From contig CAAFUN010000098.1 of assembly GCA_900766195.1 (NCBI GenBank), positions 62,001-126,000 of the forward strand: 64,000 nucleotides of DNA, in the 5' to 3' direction. Of this stretch, positions 16,053-25,212 are shown piece after piece (position 1 is the first letter of the stretch; every line of letters begins with the position of its first letter). The notes beneath the pieces are model-generated. The model was given only the letters and a program-made list of their open reading frames with translations. It did not search any database and was not told the DNA's origin. The position numbers and the translations under genes were made by a program. The DNA comes from an uncultured Bacteroides sp. (lineage in GTDB: Bacteria; Bacteroidota; Bacteroidia; Bacteroidales; Bacteroidaceae).

Positions 16053-18077
16053 TCACAATTTCACTTGTAAATGAACCGTAGTACCTTTGTTGACTTCCGA
16101 ATAAATATTTAATTCAGCGTTTATGGCTTCGGCTCGCTCTTTTATGATACGAAGTCCCAATCCGTTTCTCTGTTCTTTCATAATAAACCCTTTCCCGTTA
16201 TCTGAAATAGCAGCTGCCAATATTCCATCTGCAATACTAAGTGCAATGATTATTTGAGTGGAAGCTGCATGCTTTATGGCATTGCCCGTAGCTTCCTGTA
16301 TTATACGATATATCTCTATCGATAGTCCAGAAGAGATTGTATCCCAGTTATATTCTTCCGGAATTATGGAAGCGGTGAATAAAATATTCCCTTTCTGGTT
16401 TTGTTGTTGTACGTAATCTTTGATGATTTCCGATAGAGTGGCATATTGAAATACTGGAGGCATTAATCCATGAGATATACTGCGTATTTCCATATGAAGT
16501 TCTCCAATAGAGGTGGCGACAGACTGAAGTTCTCTTTTTTGCTCAATATTCATTTTAAGAGTAACCAATCTATTGGAAATGTTATCATGCAATTCTCTTG
16601 CAAAGCGTATTCTTTCTGTTTCAAGTCCATCCAGATAGTTACGGATTAGTCTGTGTTTGGTTTCGTTGAAAAAAGTCTGGTATTCCAGATCTTTTTCTTT
16701 AATGCGTTCTTTCATAAGTAGACCCTCTTTGCTTTTCTGTAACTTTTTTGTACGCTCATACAAGACGAGTGCTACAAGAAATGCAGTTAAAAAGAGGAAG
16801 CCTATTACGGAGAGTATCCTTTTATATTGTACAGCCTGATATTCCTTATTAATCTTGCTTAATTCAAGCTCTTTTTCTGCTGTTTGGTGTTTTATATTAA
16901 GTTCTTTTATGGCCCGATATTTCTTGTCATCGTTAATTTTGCCTTTTATTCCTGCTTTTAGACGTTCATATGTCAAAGCTTCTTTATAGTTCCCGGATTG
17001 TTCGTACGCTTGCGCTAATTTCTCATATATACTGAAAAAAGAAGAATAGGAAACCTCGTTAGGAAGTTCATGCTTCTTCTGGTATTTTTCTTCTGCTTTT
17101 AGCTCATTGATTACATCTTGAATCTTTTTTAACTTTAGATCAATACTAGCTTTAATTAGTTTATATTTTATTGCTGAATCCGGATGATCTTTGTCCAAAT
17201 AGGCTTCTCCCTTCTTAAAATGGTCAAGAATGGCCTTCATGTTATCAGGCTCTATTTCCATATAGATATTTGCAATTGTCCAATGGTTTTGCGACGCCAT
17301 TCTTTTAGCTGTTACAGGATTTGGAGCTTCATCTTTATATTTTTCATAAATAGCTATGGAACGGTTCAGATAATAAATAGCCTTTTTCATATTCGTGCGA
17401 TAGTTCTCAGGTTCTTTCTTTGCTCTTATCTGATAGTATGAGGCTACAAGCGAATACACATTGTCATAATAGATCTTGTAAGGATCGTCAAACTTAACGG
17501 TAAGCATCTCTTTTACGAGCTTTGAAAGGCTCTGTACGTCTTCTTTTTTTATATAGGTATAGGCCAGTTTGTAATACAGAAAGTTCAGAAAGAACTTTTT
17601 CGTTTTCGACTGTTTGTAATAGTCTATTGCCTTATAATAATTTTCATGGGCGGCTTGATCAGATAATCCGTCATAATATACTCCGGTTTGGTAATATAAG
17701 GCTCCTAATGCATTAACGTCAGAGGTTTGTTCTTTATATTGGGCAGCAATGTCAATATAGTATTTTGCACTATCACCTATTCCTAAATTGTTGTATTGAT
17801 TAAACATCATACAGTTGAGAGTTATAAATTTTGCTTTGTCCGGTTCCTTTTGAGCATACTTTGCTATCATTTTTTCAATAACAATTTGTTTTTGTACGGG
17901 CAGGTGGGCGATTTTTAAACAGAATTTATATCTCTCATCTATGTTTAGATCTTTTTGGTTCACTGAATCTATAATAACTTCAAATGAAGGCTTTAATGTA
18001 GCCTTTTGCGCATTTATGCTTTGAGGAAGTACTAAAATAAAGATGCCTATTATTAGATAAAAGGTTTTTCTATTCAT
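16053..18077 (-). CDS. TPR-sensor histidine kinase (HisKA_3 type)
   Basis: A 674-residue membrane sensor kinase. A signal peptide (1-23) is followed by a periplasmic, tyrosine-rich array of TPR-like helical pairs (about 40-380) and a coiled-coil stretch (385-418). A single membrane helix spans about 421-440. The cytosolic dimerisation/phosphoacceptor helix has ARELHDN with His497. The HATPase domain has QEATGNAIKHA (594-604), DNGKGF (626-631) and GLGLRII (639-645). HisKA_3 kinases pair with LuxR-type regulators, matching the neighbouring regulator. The gene converges with the regulator rather than sharing its operon. The signal sensed is unknown; TPR sensors usually read protein partners. Confidence 0.9.
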   Translation of the reverse strand: MNRKTFYLIIGIFILVLPQSINAQKATLKPSFEVIIDSVNQKDLNIDERYKFCLKIAHLPVQKQIVIEKMIAKYAQKEPDKAKFITLNCMMFNQYNNLGIGDSAKYYIDIAAQYKEQTSDVNALGALYYQTGVYYDGLSDQAAHENYYKAIDYYKQSKTKKFFLNFLYYKLAYTYIKKEDVQSLSKLVKEMLTVKFDDPYKIYYDNVYSLVASYYQIRAKKEPENYRTNMKKAIYYLNRSIAIYEKYKDEAPNPVTAKRMASQNHWTIANIYMEIEPDNMKAILDHFKKGEAYLDKDHPDSAIKYKLIKASIDLKLKKIQDVINELKAEEKYQKKHELPNEVSYSSFFSIYEKLAQAYEQSGNYKEALTYERLKAGIKGKINDDKKYRAIKELNIKHQTAEKELELSKINKEYQAVQYKRILSVIGFLFLTAFLVALVLYERTKKLQKSKEGLLMKERIKEKDLEYQTFFNETKHRLIRNYLDGLETERIRFARELHDNISNRLVTLKMNIEQKRELQSVATSIGELHMEIRSISHGLMPPVFQYATLSEIIKDYVQQQNQKGNILFTASIIPEEYNWDTISSGLSIEIYRIIQEATGNAIKHAASTQIIIALSIADGILAAAISDNGKGFIMKEQRNGLGLRIIKERAEAINAELNIYSEVNKGTTVHLQVKL

Positions 18078-18108
18078 TGTGTTTGTTTGTTATATATTAT
18101 CTTGTTTG

Positions 18109-18116
18109 CAAACTTA
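18109..18116 (-). promoter_or_regulatory. Possible -7 box of the histidine kinase gene
   Basis: Minus-strand TAAGTTTG fits TAnnTTTG and lies 32 bp upstream of the kinase start. No -33 element is seen. Confidence 0.35.
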
Positions 18117-18212
18117 CATAAAAATCATGACTTTTAAGTGTGCTCGATAAAAATATGTTATTTATTAATAGAGGAAATATAATGATTTATCCAAGAAGGA
18201 GAGTTCTTGATT

Positions 18213-18243
18213 ATTGATATTAAAAAATAATATAGTATTTTTG
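18213..18243 (+). promoter_or_regulatory. Predicted promoter of the HD-domain gene
   Basis: ATTG at 18213-18216 and TATTTTTG at 18236-18243 are separated by 19 bp, the Bacteroidetes promoter layout, 23 bp upstream of the start codon. Confidence 0.55.
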
Positions 18244-18265
18244 AAGCTTTAAATTATGATGTCGC

Positions 18266-18802
18266 ATGTTACCTGATGTAATTATCAATAAATATTATCC
18301 AGAAGAGAATGAAGTTAAGCATATTTTGCTTGTTCATAGTCGTCTTGTGGCAGAAAAAGCTCTTTGGATTGCCGATTGTCATCCAGAACTTAACTTGAAT
18401 AAAGATTTTATTTACGAAGCTAGTATGTTGCATGATATTGGCATATATTTAACGAATGCTCCGTCTATCTTTTGCTTAGGCAGTTATCCTTATATCTGTC
18501 ACGGATATCTTGGTGCAGATTTAGTTCGGGCCGAAGGTTATCCTCAGCATGCTTTGGTTTGTGAAAGACATACTGGTACCGGGCTTTCTTTAAATGATAT
18601 TTTGGAACAGAAACTTCCTCTTCCTCATCGAGACATGCTTCCGGTGAGTTTAGAAGAACAGGTAATCTGTTTTGCCGATAAGTTCTATTCTAAAAGTCAT
18701 TTAGAAGAAGAAAGGAATATGAATAAGATTCGGAAGAGTCTGTCTCATTTCGGTCAGGAAGGTATTGAGCGCTTTGAACATTGGTGTGAGCTCTTCTTGT
18801 AG
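18266..18802 (+). CDS. HD-domain (HDIG-type) protein, putative phosphohydrolase
   Basis: A 178-residue cytosolic protein with the metal-binding HD-superfamily pattern: His24 in the first helix, MLHDIG with His56-Asp57, a later conserved histidine pair around CERHTG and CHGYLG, and a C-terminal Asp in FADKFYSK. These residues predict a metal-dependent phosphohydrolase acting on a nucleotide or similar substrate. Length is typical of stand-alone HD proteins. No neighbour points to the substrate. It is followed by the LptD gene, which has its own candidate promoter. Family assignment is good; the substrate is unknown. Confidence 0.85.
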   Translation: MLPDVIINKYYPEENEVKHILLVHSRLVAEKALWIADCHPELNLNKDFIYEASMLHDIGIYLTNAPSIFCLGSYPYICHGYLGADLVRAEGYPQHALVCERHTGTGLSLNDILEQKLPLPHRDMLPVSLEEQVICFADKFYSKSHLEEERNMNKIRKSLSHFGQEGIERFEHWCELFL

Positions 18803-18847
18803 CAATCTAAATTTCTTTAAAATGAATTATAATCCGTACAAAATACG

Positions 18848-18855
18848 TACTTTTG
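18848..18855 (+). promoter_or_regulatory. Predicted -7 box of the lptD-like gene
   Basis: TACTTTTG matches TAnnTTTG and lies 24 bp upstream of the TTG start at 18879. No -33 element is clear. Confidence 0.45.
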
Positions 18856-18878
18856 CGCTTTCAAGCGGTAATTTTTAG

Positions 18879-21650
18879 TTGATAACGCCATTGAAAGCAA
18901 ATAAGTTTATATCATTTTTGTTACTCTTCCTCTTGTTGGTGATTTGCGGAGAAGCTGTTTCACAGCGTCGGCGTGCCAAGAACCCATCGTCTGGAGATGT
19001 GCCAACAGATACGTTGAAAGACGGATCTCGGCGTTCTTCCGATAGGAAAGTGCTAACAAATAAATCCTTAGAGTCTCGAAACGAAAAGGATTCCTTACGC
19101 GCGGATTCGGTAAAGCCTAAAAAGCAACCGTTAGAAGCTCCGGTTAAATATGAAGCTAACGATTCTATTTCTTTCGAACGTGGCGGATATGCCAATCTTT
19201 ATGGTGCAGGGAAAGTAAATTATCAGCAAATAGAACTGACTGCTGATGTCATTTCCATGAATCTGGATAGCAGCACGGTTTATGCCCACGGCGTACCGGA
19301 TTCTGTTGGTGCGTTGAAAGGTACTCCGGTTTTCAAAGATGGAGAAACTCCTTATGAGACAAAAACAATCCGGTATAATTTTAAAAGCAAAAAAGGGATA
19401 ATCAGTAATGTAGTGTCTCAGCAGGGTGAGGGATATGTGACCGGCAATAATGCAAAGAAAGGGACTGAAGATGAATTGTACATGAAAGGTGGACGTTATA
19501 CCACGTGTGACAATCATGAACATCCTCATTTCTACATGCAGATGACATACGCTAAAGTTCGTCCCAAGAAGAACGTTGTAACAGGGCCTGCATATTTGGT
19601 AGTTGAAGATGTGCCGTTACCTATTGCTGTACCATTTTTCTTTTTCCCGTTTTCCAGTAGCTATTCATCCGGTTTTATAATGCCTACTTATATGGATGAT
19701 TCACATCGCGGGTTTGGATTGACGGGAGGCGGATACTATTTCGCTATAAGCGATAAAATGGATCTTAAATTATATGGTGACATCTTTACGTTAGGCTCGT
19801 GGTCTCTGAATGCAGAAAGCAATTATAACAAACGCTATAAGTATTCCGGTCTGTTTCAAGGAAGTTACCAGGTGACGAAAACCGGTGATAAAGGAATTGA
19901 TCAGACGGTTGCTAAAGATTTTAAAATAGTATGGTCTCATCGGCAAGATGCCAAAGCTGCTCCAAATACAACGTTTTCTGCCAGTGTTAATTTCTCATCG
20001 AGTAGTTATGAAAAAACGAATATAGGTAACCTGTATAATGCGCAGGCAATGAGCCAAAACACAAAAACATCAAGTGTTAGTTACTCTCGTGTTTTCCCCG
20101 ATCAGAATTTAACGATATCTGCTTCTACAAATATTGCTCAGACCATGAGAGATTCATCAGTTGCTGTTACATTGCCTGATTTGAATGTTTCTTTGAGTAC
20201 GGTATATCCGTTTAGACGTAAGCATGTTGTAGGTGATGAAAGATGGTATGAGAAGATTTCAATGCGCTATACGGGGCGTTTCACTAACAGTATTACAACT
20301 AAAGATAATTTATTGTTTAAGTCTAATCTAAGGAAGGATTGGCAAAACGGAATGAAGCATGATATTCCTATCAGTGCAACATTTACCTTATTCAAATATT
20401 TTAATTTAACTCCTTCGGTAAGTTATACAGAAAGGTGGTATACGCGCAAAGTGATGAAGGGTTGGGATGAAACTTCAAATAGAGAGATCAATACAGATAC
20501 AATTTTTGGGTTCCATCGGGTTTATAATTATAGCGCTAGCTTAGGTTTAAGTACTAAAATTTATGGTATGTATAAACCAATGTTCGCTAAGAAAAAGGAA
20601 ATTCAAATTCGACATGTCATAACTCCAACAGTTAGTCTTAGTGCAACACCTGATTTTGGAGCTTCCCGTTACGGATATTATGATTCTTATATCCGGAAAA
20701 ATGCAAATGGAGGGCAAGATACAGTAACCTATTCACCATATGCCGGTCAGATGTTTGGTGTTCCTGGTAGAGGACGATCAGGGAGCATAAACGTTGATAT
20801 ATCAAACAATCTTGAGGCTAAATATAAAGACAAGAATGATTCTATCCGAAAAGTTAGTCTTATAGATGAATTCGGTGGAAGTATTTCATACAATACTGCT
20901 GCTACTGTAAGACCATGGGGCGACTTGTCGTTGCGATTACGTTTGAAGATCACTAAGAATTATACCTTTAGTATGACCTCTTCTTTTGCAACTTATGCCT
21001 ATACGTTTGATAATAAGGGAAACGTTGTTGTAGGTGATCGAACGGAGTGGTCATATGGACGATTTGGTCGTTTTCAGGGGTATAGTTCATCTTTGAGTTA
21101 TACTTTCAACAATGATACTTGGAAGAAATGGTTTGGAAAAGATAAAGACAAAGATAAGAATAAGAAAGATGAAAATAAGCCTGTAAATGATGACAAGCAG
21201 TCTACAGAGGATAAGGGAGTGCTTCAACCCAAAAAGAAAGTGGAAAAGGCACAGGCTGATGCCGACGGATATCAAGTGTTTAAAATGCCGTGGTCTTTAA
21301 ACTTTAATTATGGATATTCAATTTCTGAAGATAGAAGCAAACCTATCAATCGGCATAGCATGCGCTATCCGTATAAGTATACTCAGAATTTGAGTATGTC
21401 TGGCAATATTAAACTTTCTAACAAATGGTCTGTGAGTTTTAATTCCGGTTATGACTTTGATGCAAAGAAGATCGTGCAGACCTCCTTAAATATCAGCCGT
21501 GATCTTCACTGCTTTAATATGTCTGCCAGCCTTTCACCATTTGGCGTTTATAAGTATTACAACTTCACCATTCGTGCAAATGCAAGTATATTGCAGGATT
21601 TGAAGTGGGAGCAGAGAAGTCAGACCCAGAGTAATATTCAGTTCTATTAA
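18879..21650 (+). CDS. lptD: LPS-assembly outer-membrane protein LptD-like (OstA)
   Basis: A 923-residue outer-membrane protein. A hydrophobic signal segment lies at about 10-30 and a basic/serine-rich linker at 30-85. The OstA/LptA-like domain (about 100-250) has the patterns LTADVISMNLDS and YVTGNNAKKG and a cysteine-histidine stretch TTCDNHEHPHFYM. The long beta-barrel ends in an aromatic residue (QFY). There is no ATG near the N-terminus; translation must begin at TTG 18879 or at the in-frame TTG 18891. A 45-residue lysine/aspartate-rich low-complexity loop interrupts the barrel near residues 750-795. The role is insertion of lipopolysaccharide at the outer leaflet; expected partners (LptE) are not in the window. 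Confidence 0.88.
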   Translation: MITPLKANKFISFLLLFLLLVICGEAVSQRRRAKNPSSGDVPTDTLKDGSRRSSDRKVLTNKSLESRNEKDSLRADSVKPKKQPLEAPVKYEANDSISFERGGYANLYGAGKVNYQQIELTADVISMNLDSSTVYAHGVPDSVGALKGTPVFKDGETPYETKTIRYNFKSKKGIISNVVSQQGEGYVTGNNAKKGTEDELYMKGGRYTTCDNHEHPHFYMQMTYAKVRPKKNVVTGPAYLVVEDVPLPIAVPFFFFPFSSSYSSGFIMPTYMDDSHRGFGLTGGGYYFAISDKMDLKLYGDIFTLGSWSLNAESNYNKRYKYSGLFQGSYQVTKTGDKGIDQTVAKDFKIVWSHRQDAKAAPNTTFSASVNFSSSSYEKTNIGNLYNAQAMSQNTKTSSVSYSRVFPDQNLTISASTNIAQTMRDSSVAVTLPDLNVSLSTVYPFRRKHVVGDERWYEKISMRYTGRFTNSITTKDNLLFKSNLRKDWQNGMKHDIPISATFTLFKYFNLTPSVSYTERWYTRKVMKGWDETSNREINTDTIFGFHRVYNYSASLGLSTKIYGMYKPMFAKKKEIQIRHVITPTVSLSATPDFGASRYGYYDSYIRKNANGGQDTVTYSPYAGQMFGVPGRGRSGSINVDISNNLEAKYKDKNDSIRKVSLIDEFGGSISYNTAATVRPWGDLSLRLRLKITKNYTFSMTSSFATYAYTFDNKGNVVVGDRTEWSYGRFGRFQGYSSSLSYTFNNDTWKKWFGKDKDKDKNKKDENKPVNDDKQSTEDKGVLQPKKKVEKAQADADGYQVFKMPWSLNFNYGYSISEDRSKPINRHSMRYPYKYTQNLSMSGNIKLSNKWSVSFNSGYDFDAKKIVQTSLNISRDLHCFNMSASLSPFGVYKYYNFTIRANASILQDLKWEQRSQTQSNIQFY

Positions 21651-21682
21651 TACGCTTGAAGTGTGGCTCCTTTTGAATAAGA

Positions 21683-22345
21683 TTACCACACTATTTCTGC
21701 CTCGTTATGTGCTTTTAGATAAGCATTGGCTTGACTGAAATGTTTGTTTCCGAAGAAGCCGTTATACGCAGATAGAGGAGACGGATGAGCAGAAGTCAAT
21801 ACCAGATGTTTGCTACGGTCAATAAATGCGCCTTTCTTTTGCGCATAGGCTCCCCATAAGATGAAAACAAGATGCTCCCGTTGTTCTGCCAGGGCACGGA
21901 TAGCAGCATCAGTAAATGTTTCCCAACCGCGCTTTTGATGAGATCCTGCTTGATGTGCACGTACAGTAAGTGTGGCATTAAGGAGCAATACCCCTTGCTC
22001 GGCCCAGCGGATCAGGTTGCCTGATTTGGGAGCATCGGTACCGATATCGCTTTTTATCTCTTTGAAGACGTTCAAAAGAGAAGGGGGAAAGGGAATTCCA
22101 TCGTTTACAGAGAAGCATAATCCATGTGCTTGTCCAGGACCATGATAAGGGTCTTGACCAATGATTACTACCTTTACTTTATCGAAAGGACAAAGATTAA
22201 AAGCATTAAATATAAGCTTTCCGGGAGGGAAGACGGTTGTCTGTTTATATTCTTCACGCACAAAATTCGTCAGTGCACTGAAATAAGGTTTCTCAAATTC
22301 AGGTTGGAGATGACCTCGCCAACTTTCTTCTATATTAACGTTCAT
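21683..22345 (-). CDS. ung: Uracil-DNA glycosylase (family 1)
   Basis: A 220-residue base-excision repair enzyme that removes uracil from DNA. Diagnostic family-1 motifs are intact: GQDPYHG (63-69) with catalytic Asp65, the uracil-binding segment LLLNATLTVR (120-129), and HPSPLSAYNGFFG starting at catalytic His187. Length and order match Escherichia coli Ung. It lies convergent to lptD, and a terminator at 22408-22451 separates it from the upstream asnA, so it has its own transcript. Confidence 0.97.
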   Translation of the reverse strand: MNVNIEESWRGHLQPEFEKPYFSALTNFVREEYKQTTVFPPGKLIFNAFNLCPFDKVKVVIIGQDPYHGPGQAHGLCFSVNDGIPFPPSLLNVFKEIKSDIGTDAPKSGNLIRWAEQGVLLLNATLTVRAHQAGSHQKRGWETFTDAAIRALAEQREHLVFILWGAYAQKKGAFIDRSKHLVLTSAHPSPLSAYNGFFGNKHFSQANAYLKAHNEAEIVW

Positions 22346-22400
22346 GTAGTTGTATCATTAGTGAATTTTACGGATGCTAAGATACATAATTTCCGGCAGG

Positions 22401-22451
22401 AAAAAGAAACCGGTTCCATTGTTTCTTTGTAAAACAGCATTGGAACCGGTT
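22401..22451 (-). terminator. Intrinsic terminator downstream of asnA
   Basis: aaccggttcca (22408-22418) and tggaaccggtt (22441-22451) form a perfect 11-bp stem. Read leftward it is followed by a T-rich run (plus strand aaaaagaaa at 22401-22409), as expected for termination of the asnA transcript before ung. Confidence 0.8.
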
Positions 22452-22508
22452 CTTGCTTATAATAAAGTTGTGTATTGTGTTGTATACGTGTATTCTTCAG
22501 AATAGTAC

Positions 22509-23546
22509 TTAGATGAGATAAATATTGCTTGCCTTGCATTCGCGGCGCATCTCTTCGGGCCAGATGCTTGCCTGTATTTCACCAATATGAGCTTTGCGCA
22601 AATAGTACATACAGAGACGTGACTGACCTATACCTCCACCTATGGACAAAGGTAATGTTCCTTCAATGAGGCGTTTGTGGAAATATAGCTCCAAACGTTT
22701 TTCTTCACCCTCTTGTTTTAACTGACGTCGCAATGCTTCCTGATCAACCCTTATCCCCATGGAAGAGAGTTCTATACTTCGTTGCAATACGCTGTTCCAT
22801 AATAAGAGGTCTCCGTTCAAACCGGGTAATCCATTAAGCCCTTCTGAGGTATAATCATCATAATCGGGAGCACGACCGTCATGCTTTTTGCCATCACTCA
22901 GTTTGCAACCTATACCTATGATAAATACGGCACCATATTTTTTGGTAATGGCATCTTCCCTACACTTGGGCTCCAAGTCGGGATAAAGTTGGCGCAGTTC
23001 TTCGGCATGGATAAAGTGCAGCTTTGGCGGAAGACAAGGCTTGATTTGCGGATACATTTCGTATACCATATACTCTGTGCGAATCATGGCAGCATATATG
23101 CGTGTAACAATCTCTTTCAAGAAATCAACAGTTCTTTCTTCGGGAGTGATAACGCGTTCCCAGTCCCACTGGTCAACGTAAAGAGAGTGAATGTTGCCGA
23201 GTTCTTCATCTGAACGTATGGCATTCATATCAGTATAGATACCGTATCCCGGCTCAATATGGTAGTCAGCAAGAGTCAGTCGTTTCCACTTGGCCAATGA
23301 ATGCACAACTTCGGCTTGTACATCACCCAAATCTTTAATAGGAAATGTAACGGCACGCTCTACTCCGTTGAGGTCGTCATTGATTCCCATTCCTTTCAGT
23401 ACGAATAACGGAGCGGTCACTCGTCGTAAACGTAATTCAGAAGAAAGATTAGTTTGGAAAAACTCTTTGATTTGTTTTATTCCTAGTTCTGTTTGTTTTA
23501 AATCTAACAAAGGTTTATATCCTTCAGGTTTTAGCAAATAACTCAT
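22509..23546 (-). CDS. asnA: Aspartate-ammonia ligase (asparagine synthetase A)
   Basis: A 345-residue enzyme making asparagine from aspartate, ammonia and ATP; it is a class II aminoacyl-tRNA-synthetase-like fold. The family N-terminus (SYLLKPEGYKPLLDLKQTE), the WDWERVITPEERT segment and the C-terminal GGGIGQSRLCMYYL ATP-binding motif are all present, and the length is close to bacterial AsnA (about 330). It is a single gene, with a candidate -7 box just upstream and a strong terminator downstream. Confidence 0.97.
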   Translation of the reverse strand: MSYLLKPEGYKPLLDLKQTELGIKQIKEFFQTNLSSELRLRRVTAPLFVLKGMGINDDLNGVERAVTFPIKDLGDVQAEVVHSLAKWKRLTLADYHIEPGYGIYTDMNAIRSDEELGNIHSLYVDQWDWERVITPEERTVDFLKEIVTRIYAAMIRTEYMVYEMYPQIKPCLPPKLHFIHAEELRQLYPDLEPKCREDAITKKYGAVFIIGIGCKLSDGKKHDGRAPDYDDYTSEGLNGLPGLNGDLLLWNSVLQRSIELSSMGIRVDQEALRRQLKQEGEEKRLELYFHKRLIEGTLPLSIGGGIGQSRLCMYYLRKAHIGEIQASIWPEEMRRECKASNIYLI

Positions 23547-24029
23547 ATTTTACTTTTTTATCTCGCAAAGATATAGATAATATTTATAATCCGGTCAGTT
23601 GTATGAGATAAATGTGATCAAAATGTGCGTATATTTGGTTTTTATGATTTCAAAATAACATAGTTTATCTATTTAATTGTTCTAAATGAAATAACTAGAT
23701 GCTATTTGTGCGTCATTGGCTATAATGTGTTTGTATTGATTTTCCCTTATAAAGTACTGTGCTTTTTGCGGGTGAGAGTTCTTTTGGAAAGATGTTTTTA
23801 GAGGAATTTGAAACATTATAGGGCGGAATTTCATACTTTTACTTCACAATTTAGATTCTGTTCCTTTTAGTGAATGGAGCTTTTCGCTTTATGATTTCTG
23901 AGAATATTGTACTTTGATTACGTTAGGGTACACTGATTAGAGATTTTGCAAAGGTATATTGGCAGGATCTTTTTTATAAATAGAGTTTTTAGGGAGAAAG
24001 TTGTTTTTAATTTGTTGATGTAATTTTGA
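23547..24029. other. Intergenic region between asnA and the LOG gene
   Basis: This 483-bp AT-rich region contains the asnA promoter box at its left. TAATTTTG (24021-24028) directly before the LOG gene resembles a -7 box; if used, it would start the transcript inside the annotated start region and favour the second ATG at 24039. Nothing else is recognised. Confidence 0.5.
23566..23573 (-). promoter_or_regulatory. Predicted -7 box of asnA
   Basis: Minus-strand TATCTTTG matches TAnnTTTG, 20 bp upstream of the asnA start. Confidence 0.45.
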
Positions 24030-24614
24030 ATGGAAAAGATGAAGAGAGTAACGGTATTTTGTGGTTCAAGTTTTGGGAATGATTCTGTGTTTGGAGAGGT
24101 GGCCTATGAACTGGGTAAGACTTTGGCCGAACAGCAAATAAAATTAGTGTACGGTGGTGCCAACGTAGGGTTGATGGGAGCTGTGGCTAATGGTGTTTTG
24201 GATCATGGAGGTGAAGTAACAGGAGTTTTGCCTCGTTTTCTTCAGGAAAAGGAAATAGCACATCGTAATCTTACCGAATTAATATTGGTGGAAGACATGC
24301 ACGAGAGAAAGAAGAAGATGAACGAACTATCTGATGGAGCCATTGCTCTTCCCGGTGGTTTTGGCACGATGGAGGAACTTTTTGAGATGCTTGCATGGGG
24401 ACAATTGGGACTTCATCGGAAGCCTGTTGCTGTACTGAATGCGAATGGCTTTTTTGATGATATGTTATCTTTTGTCGGAGTTATGATTGATAAAGGTTTT
24501 ATCGCGCAGCGATTTAAGGATATGTTAATTCATGATAGTTCTATTCCGCAATTATTGGAGACGATGAAGAACTATAGTGCACCGATGGAAAAGTGGATTG
24601 TAAAGGGGGAGTAA
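24030..24614 (+). CDS. LOG-family protein (putative cytokinin-riboside-monophosphate phosphoribohydrolase)
   Basis: A 194-residue Rossmann-fold protein of the LOG/TIGR00730 family. It has GGANVGLMG (42-50) and the catalytic signature PGGFGTMEE (108-116); Arg93 and Lys residues precede it in MHERKKKM. These proteins cleave N6-modified or ordinary nucleoside 5'-monophosphates to base and ribose 5-phosphate. An ATG nine bases downstream (24039) is an alternative start. The stop overlaps the start of the following Nudix gene, suggesting joint handling of nucleotides. Confidence 0.92.
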   Translation: MEKMKRVTVFCGSSFGNDSVFGEVAYELGKTLAEQQIKLVYGGANVGLMGAVANGVLDHGGEVTGVLPRFLQEKEIAHRNLTELILVEDMHERKKKMNELSDGAIALPGGFGTMEELFEMLAWGQLGLHRKPVAVLNANGFFDDMLSFVGVMIDKGFIAQRFKDMLIHDSSIPQLLETMKNYSAPMEKWIVKGE

Positions 24615-25033
24615 TGGAAGAAGATAAAGTGTTATTGCCTACAGCCGGACTGCTTGTGATTGAAGACGGTAAGTTGCTCTTAGCTTATAGCGCCCATAAG
24701 CAGGCGTGGTATCTTCCCGGAGGAAAGATTGATGGAAAAGAAACTTCTCGTGAGGCTATGATACGCGAGATAGGCGAAGAACTGAACATTAAGCTAAAAG
24801 ATGAACTGTTGAGCTATTATTGCCACATCACTGCACAGGCCTATGGCGAAGAGGAAAATGTGATTATGGAACAGGACTGCTTTTTATACCATTTACAAGA
24901 AGAGGTCATACCCGGTCATGAGATAAAAGCTGTCCGTTTCTTCAGCTATGCGGAATATATGCAAGAGGAAGTGCAGGTGATAGGAGTACTTAAGGTCTTT
25001 GAGCGATTGAAGCAGGATGGCTACTTGCTTTGA
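24614..25033 (+). CDS. Nudix hydrolase
   Basis: A 139-residue Nudix protein with an intact Nudix box at about 37-59: GGKIDGKE, then REIGEELNI, carrying the metal-binding glutamates. The substrate would be a nucleoside diphosphate derivative such as a damaged nucleotide; the sequence does not define which. The start at 24614 overlaps the LOG stop (TAATG) and is preceded by a purine-rich AAAGGGGGA, a strong ribosome-binding site for this group. An in-frame ATG at 24593 would add seven residues and is less likely. Confidence 0.92.
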   Translation: MEEDKVLLPTAGLLVIEDGKLLLAYSAHKQAWYLPGGKIDGKETSREAMIREIGEELNIKLKDELLSYYCHITAQAYGEEENVIMEQDCFLYHLQEEVIPGHEIKAVRFFSYAEYMQEEVQVIGVLKVFERLKQDGYLL

Positions 25034-25113
25034 TGGTATACTTGGGTCGTGATTTATCATTTGTATCGAAGTAAAAAAGAGTGGGATCATTAGGAACATG
25101 CTTGTATTTTTTA

Positions 25114-25121
25114 TACTTTTG
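25114..25121 (+). promoter_or_regulatory. Predicted -7 box of tRNA-Arg
   Basis: TACTTTTG, 12 bp upstream of the mature tRNA 5' end. This places the transcript start at or just before the tRNA. Confidence 0.5.
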
Positions 25122-25133
25122 CACCACTGTTTT

Positions 25134-25206
25134 GGCTCCGTAGCTTAGTGAATAGAGCGTCAGATTCCGGTTCTGAAGGTCGTGCGTTTGAATCGCACCG
25201 GGGTCA
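25134..25206 (+). tRNA. tRNA-Arg (anticodon CCG)
   Basis: A 73-nt cloverleaf. The acceptor stem ggctccg/cggggtc includes two G-T wobbles and the discriminator is A. The anticodon stem tcaga/tctga is perfect and encloses loop TTCCGGT with anticodon CCG, which reads CGG (arginine). The T arm gtgcg-tttgaat-cgcac is perfect. CCA is not encoded. A -7 box lies just upstream and a terminator-like hairpin follows within 10 bp. Confidence 0.93.
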
Positions 25207-25212
25207 CATAAT

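Noticed and set aside
21660..21692. AGTGTGG/CCACACT inverted repeat between lptD and ung
   Set aside because: Only 7 bp per arm with a 19-bp loop and no T run; too weak to call a terminator.
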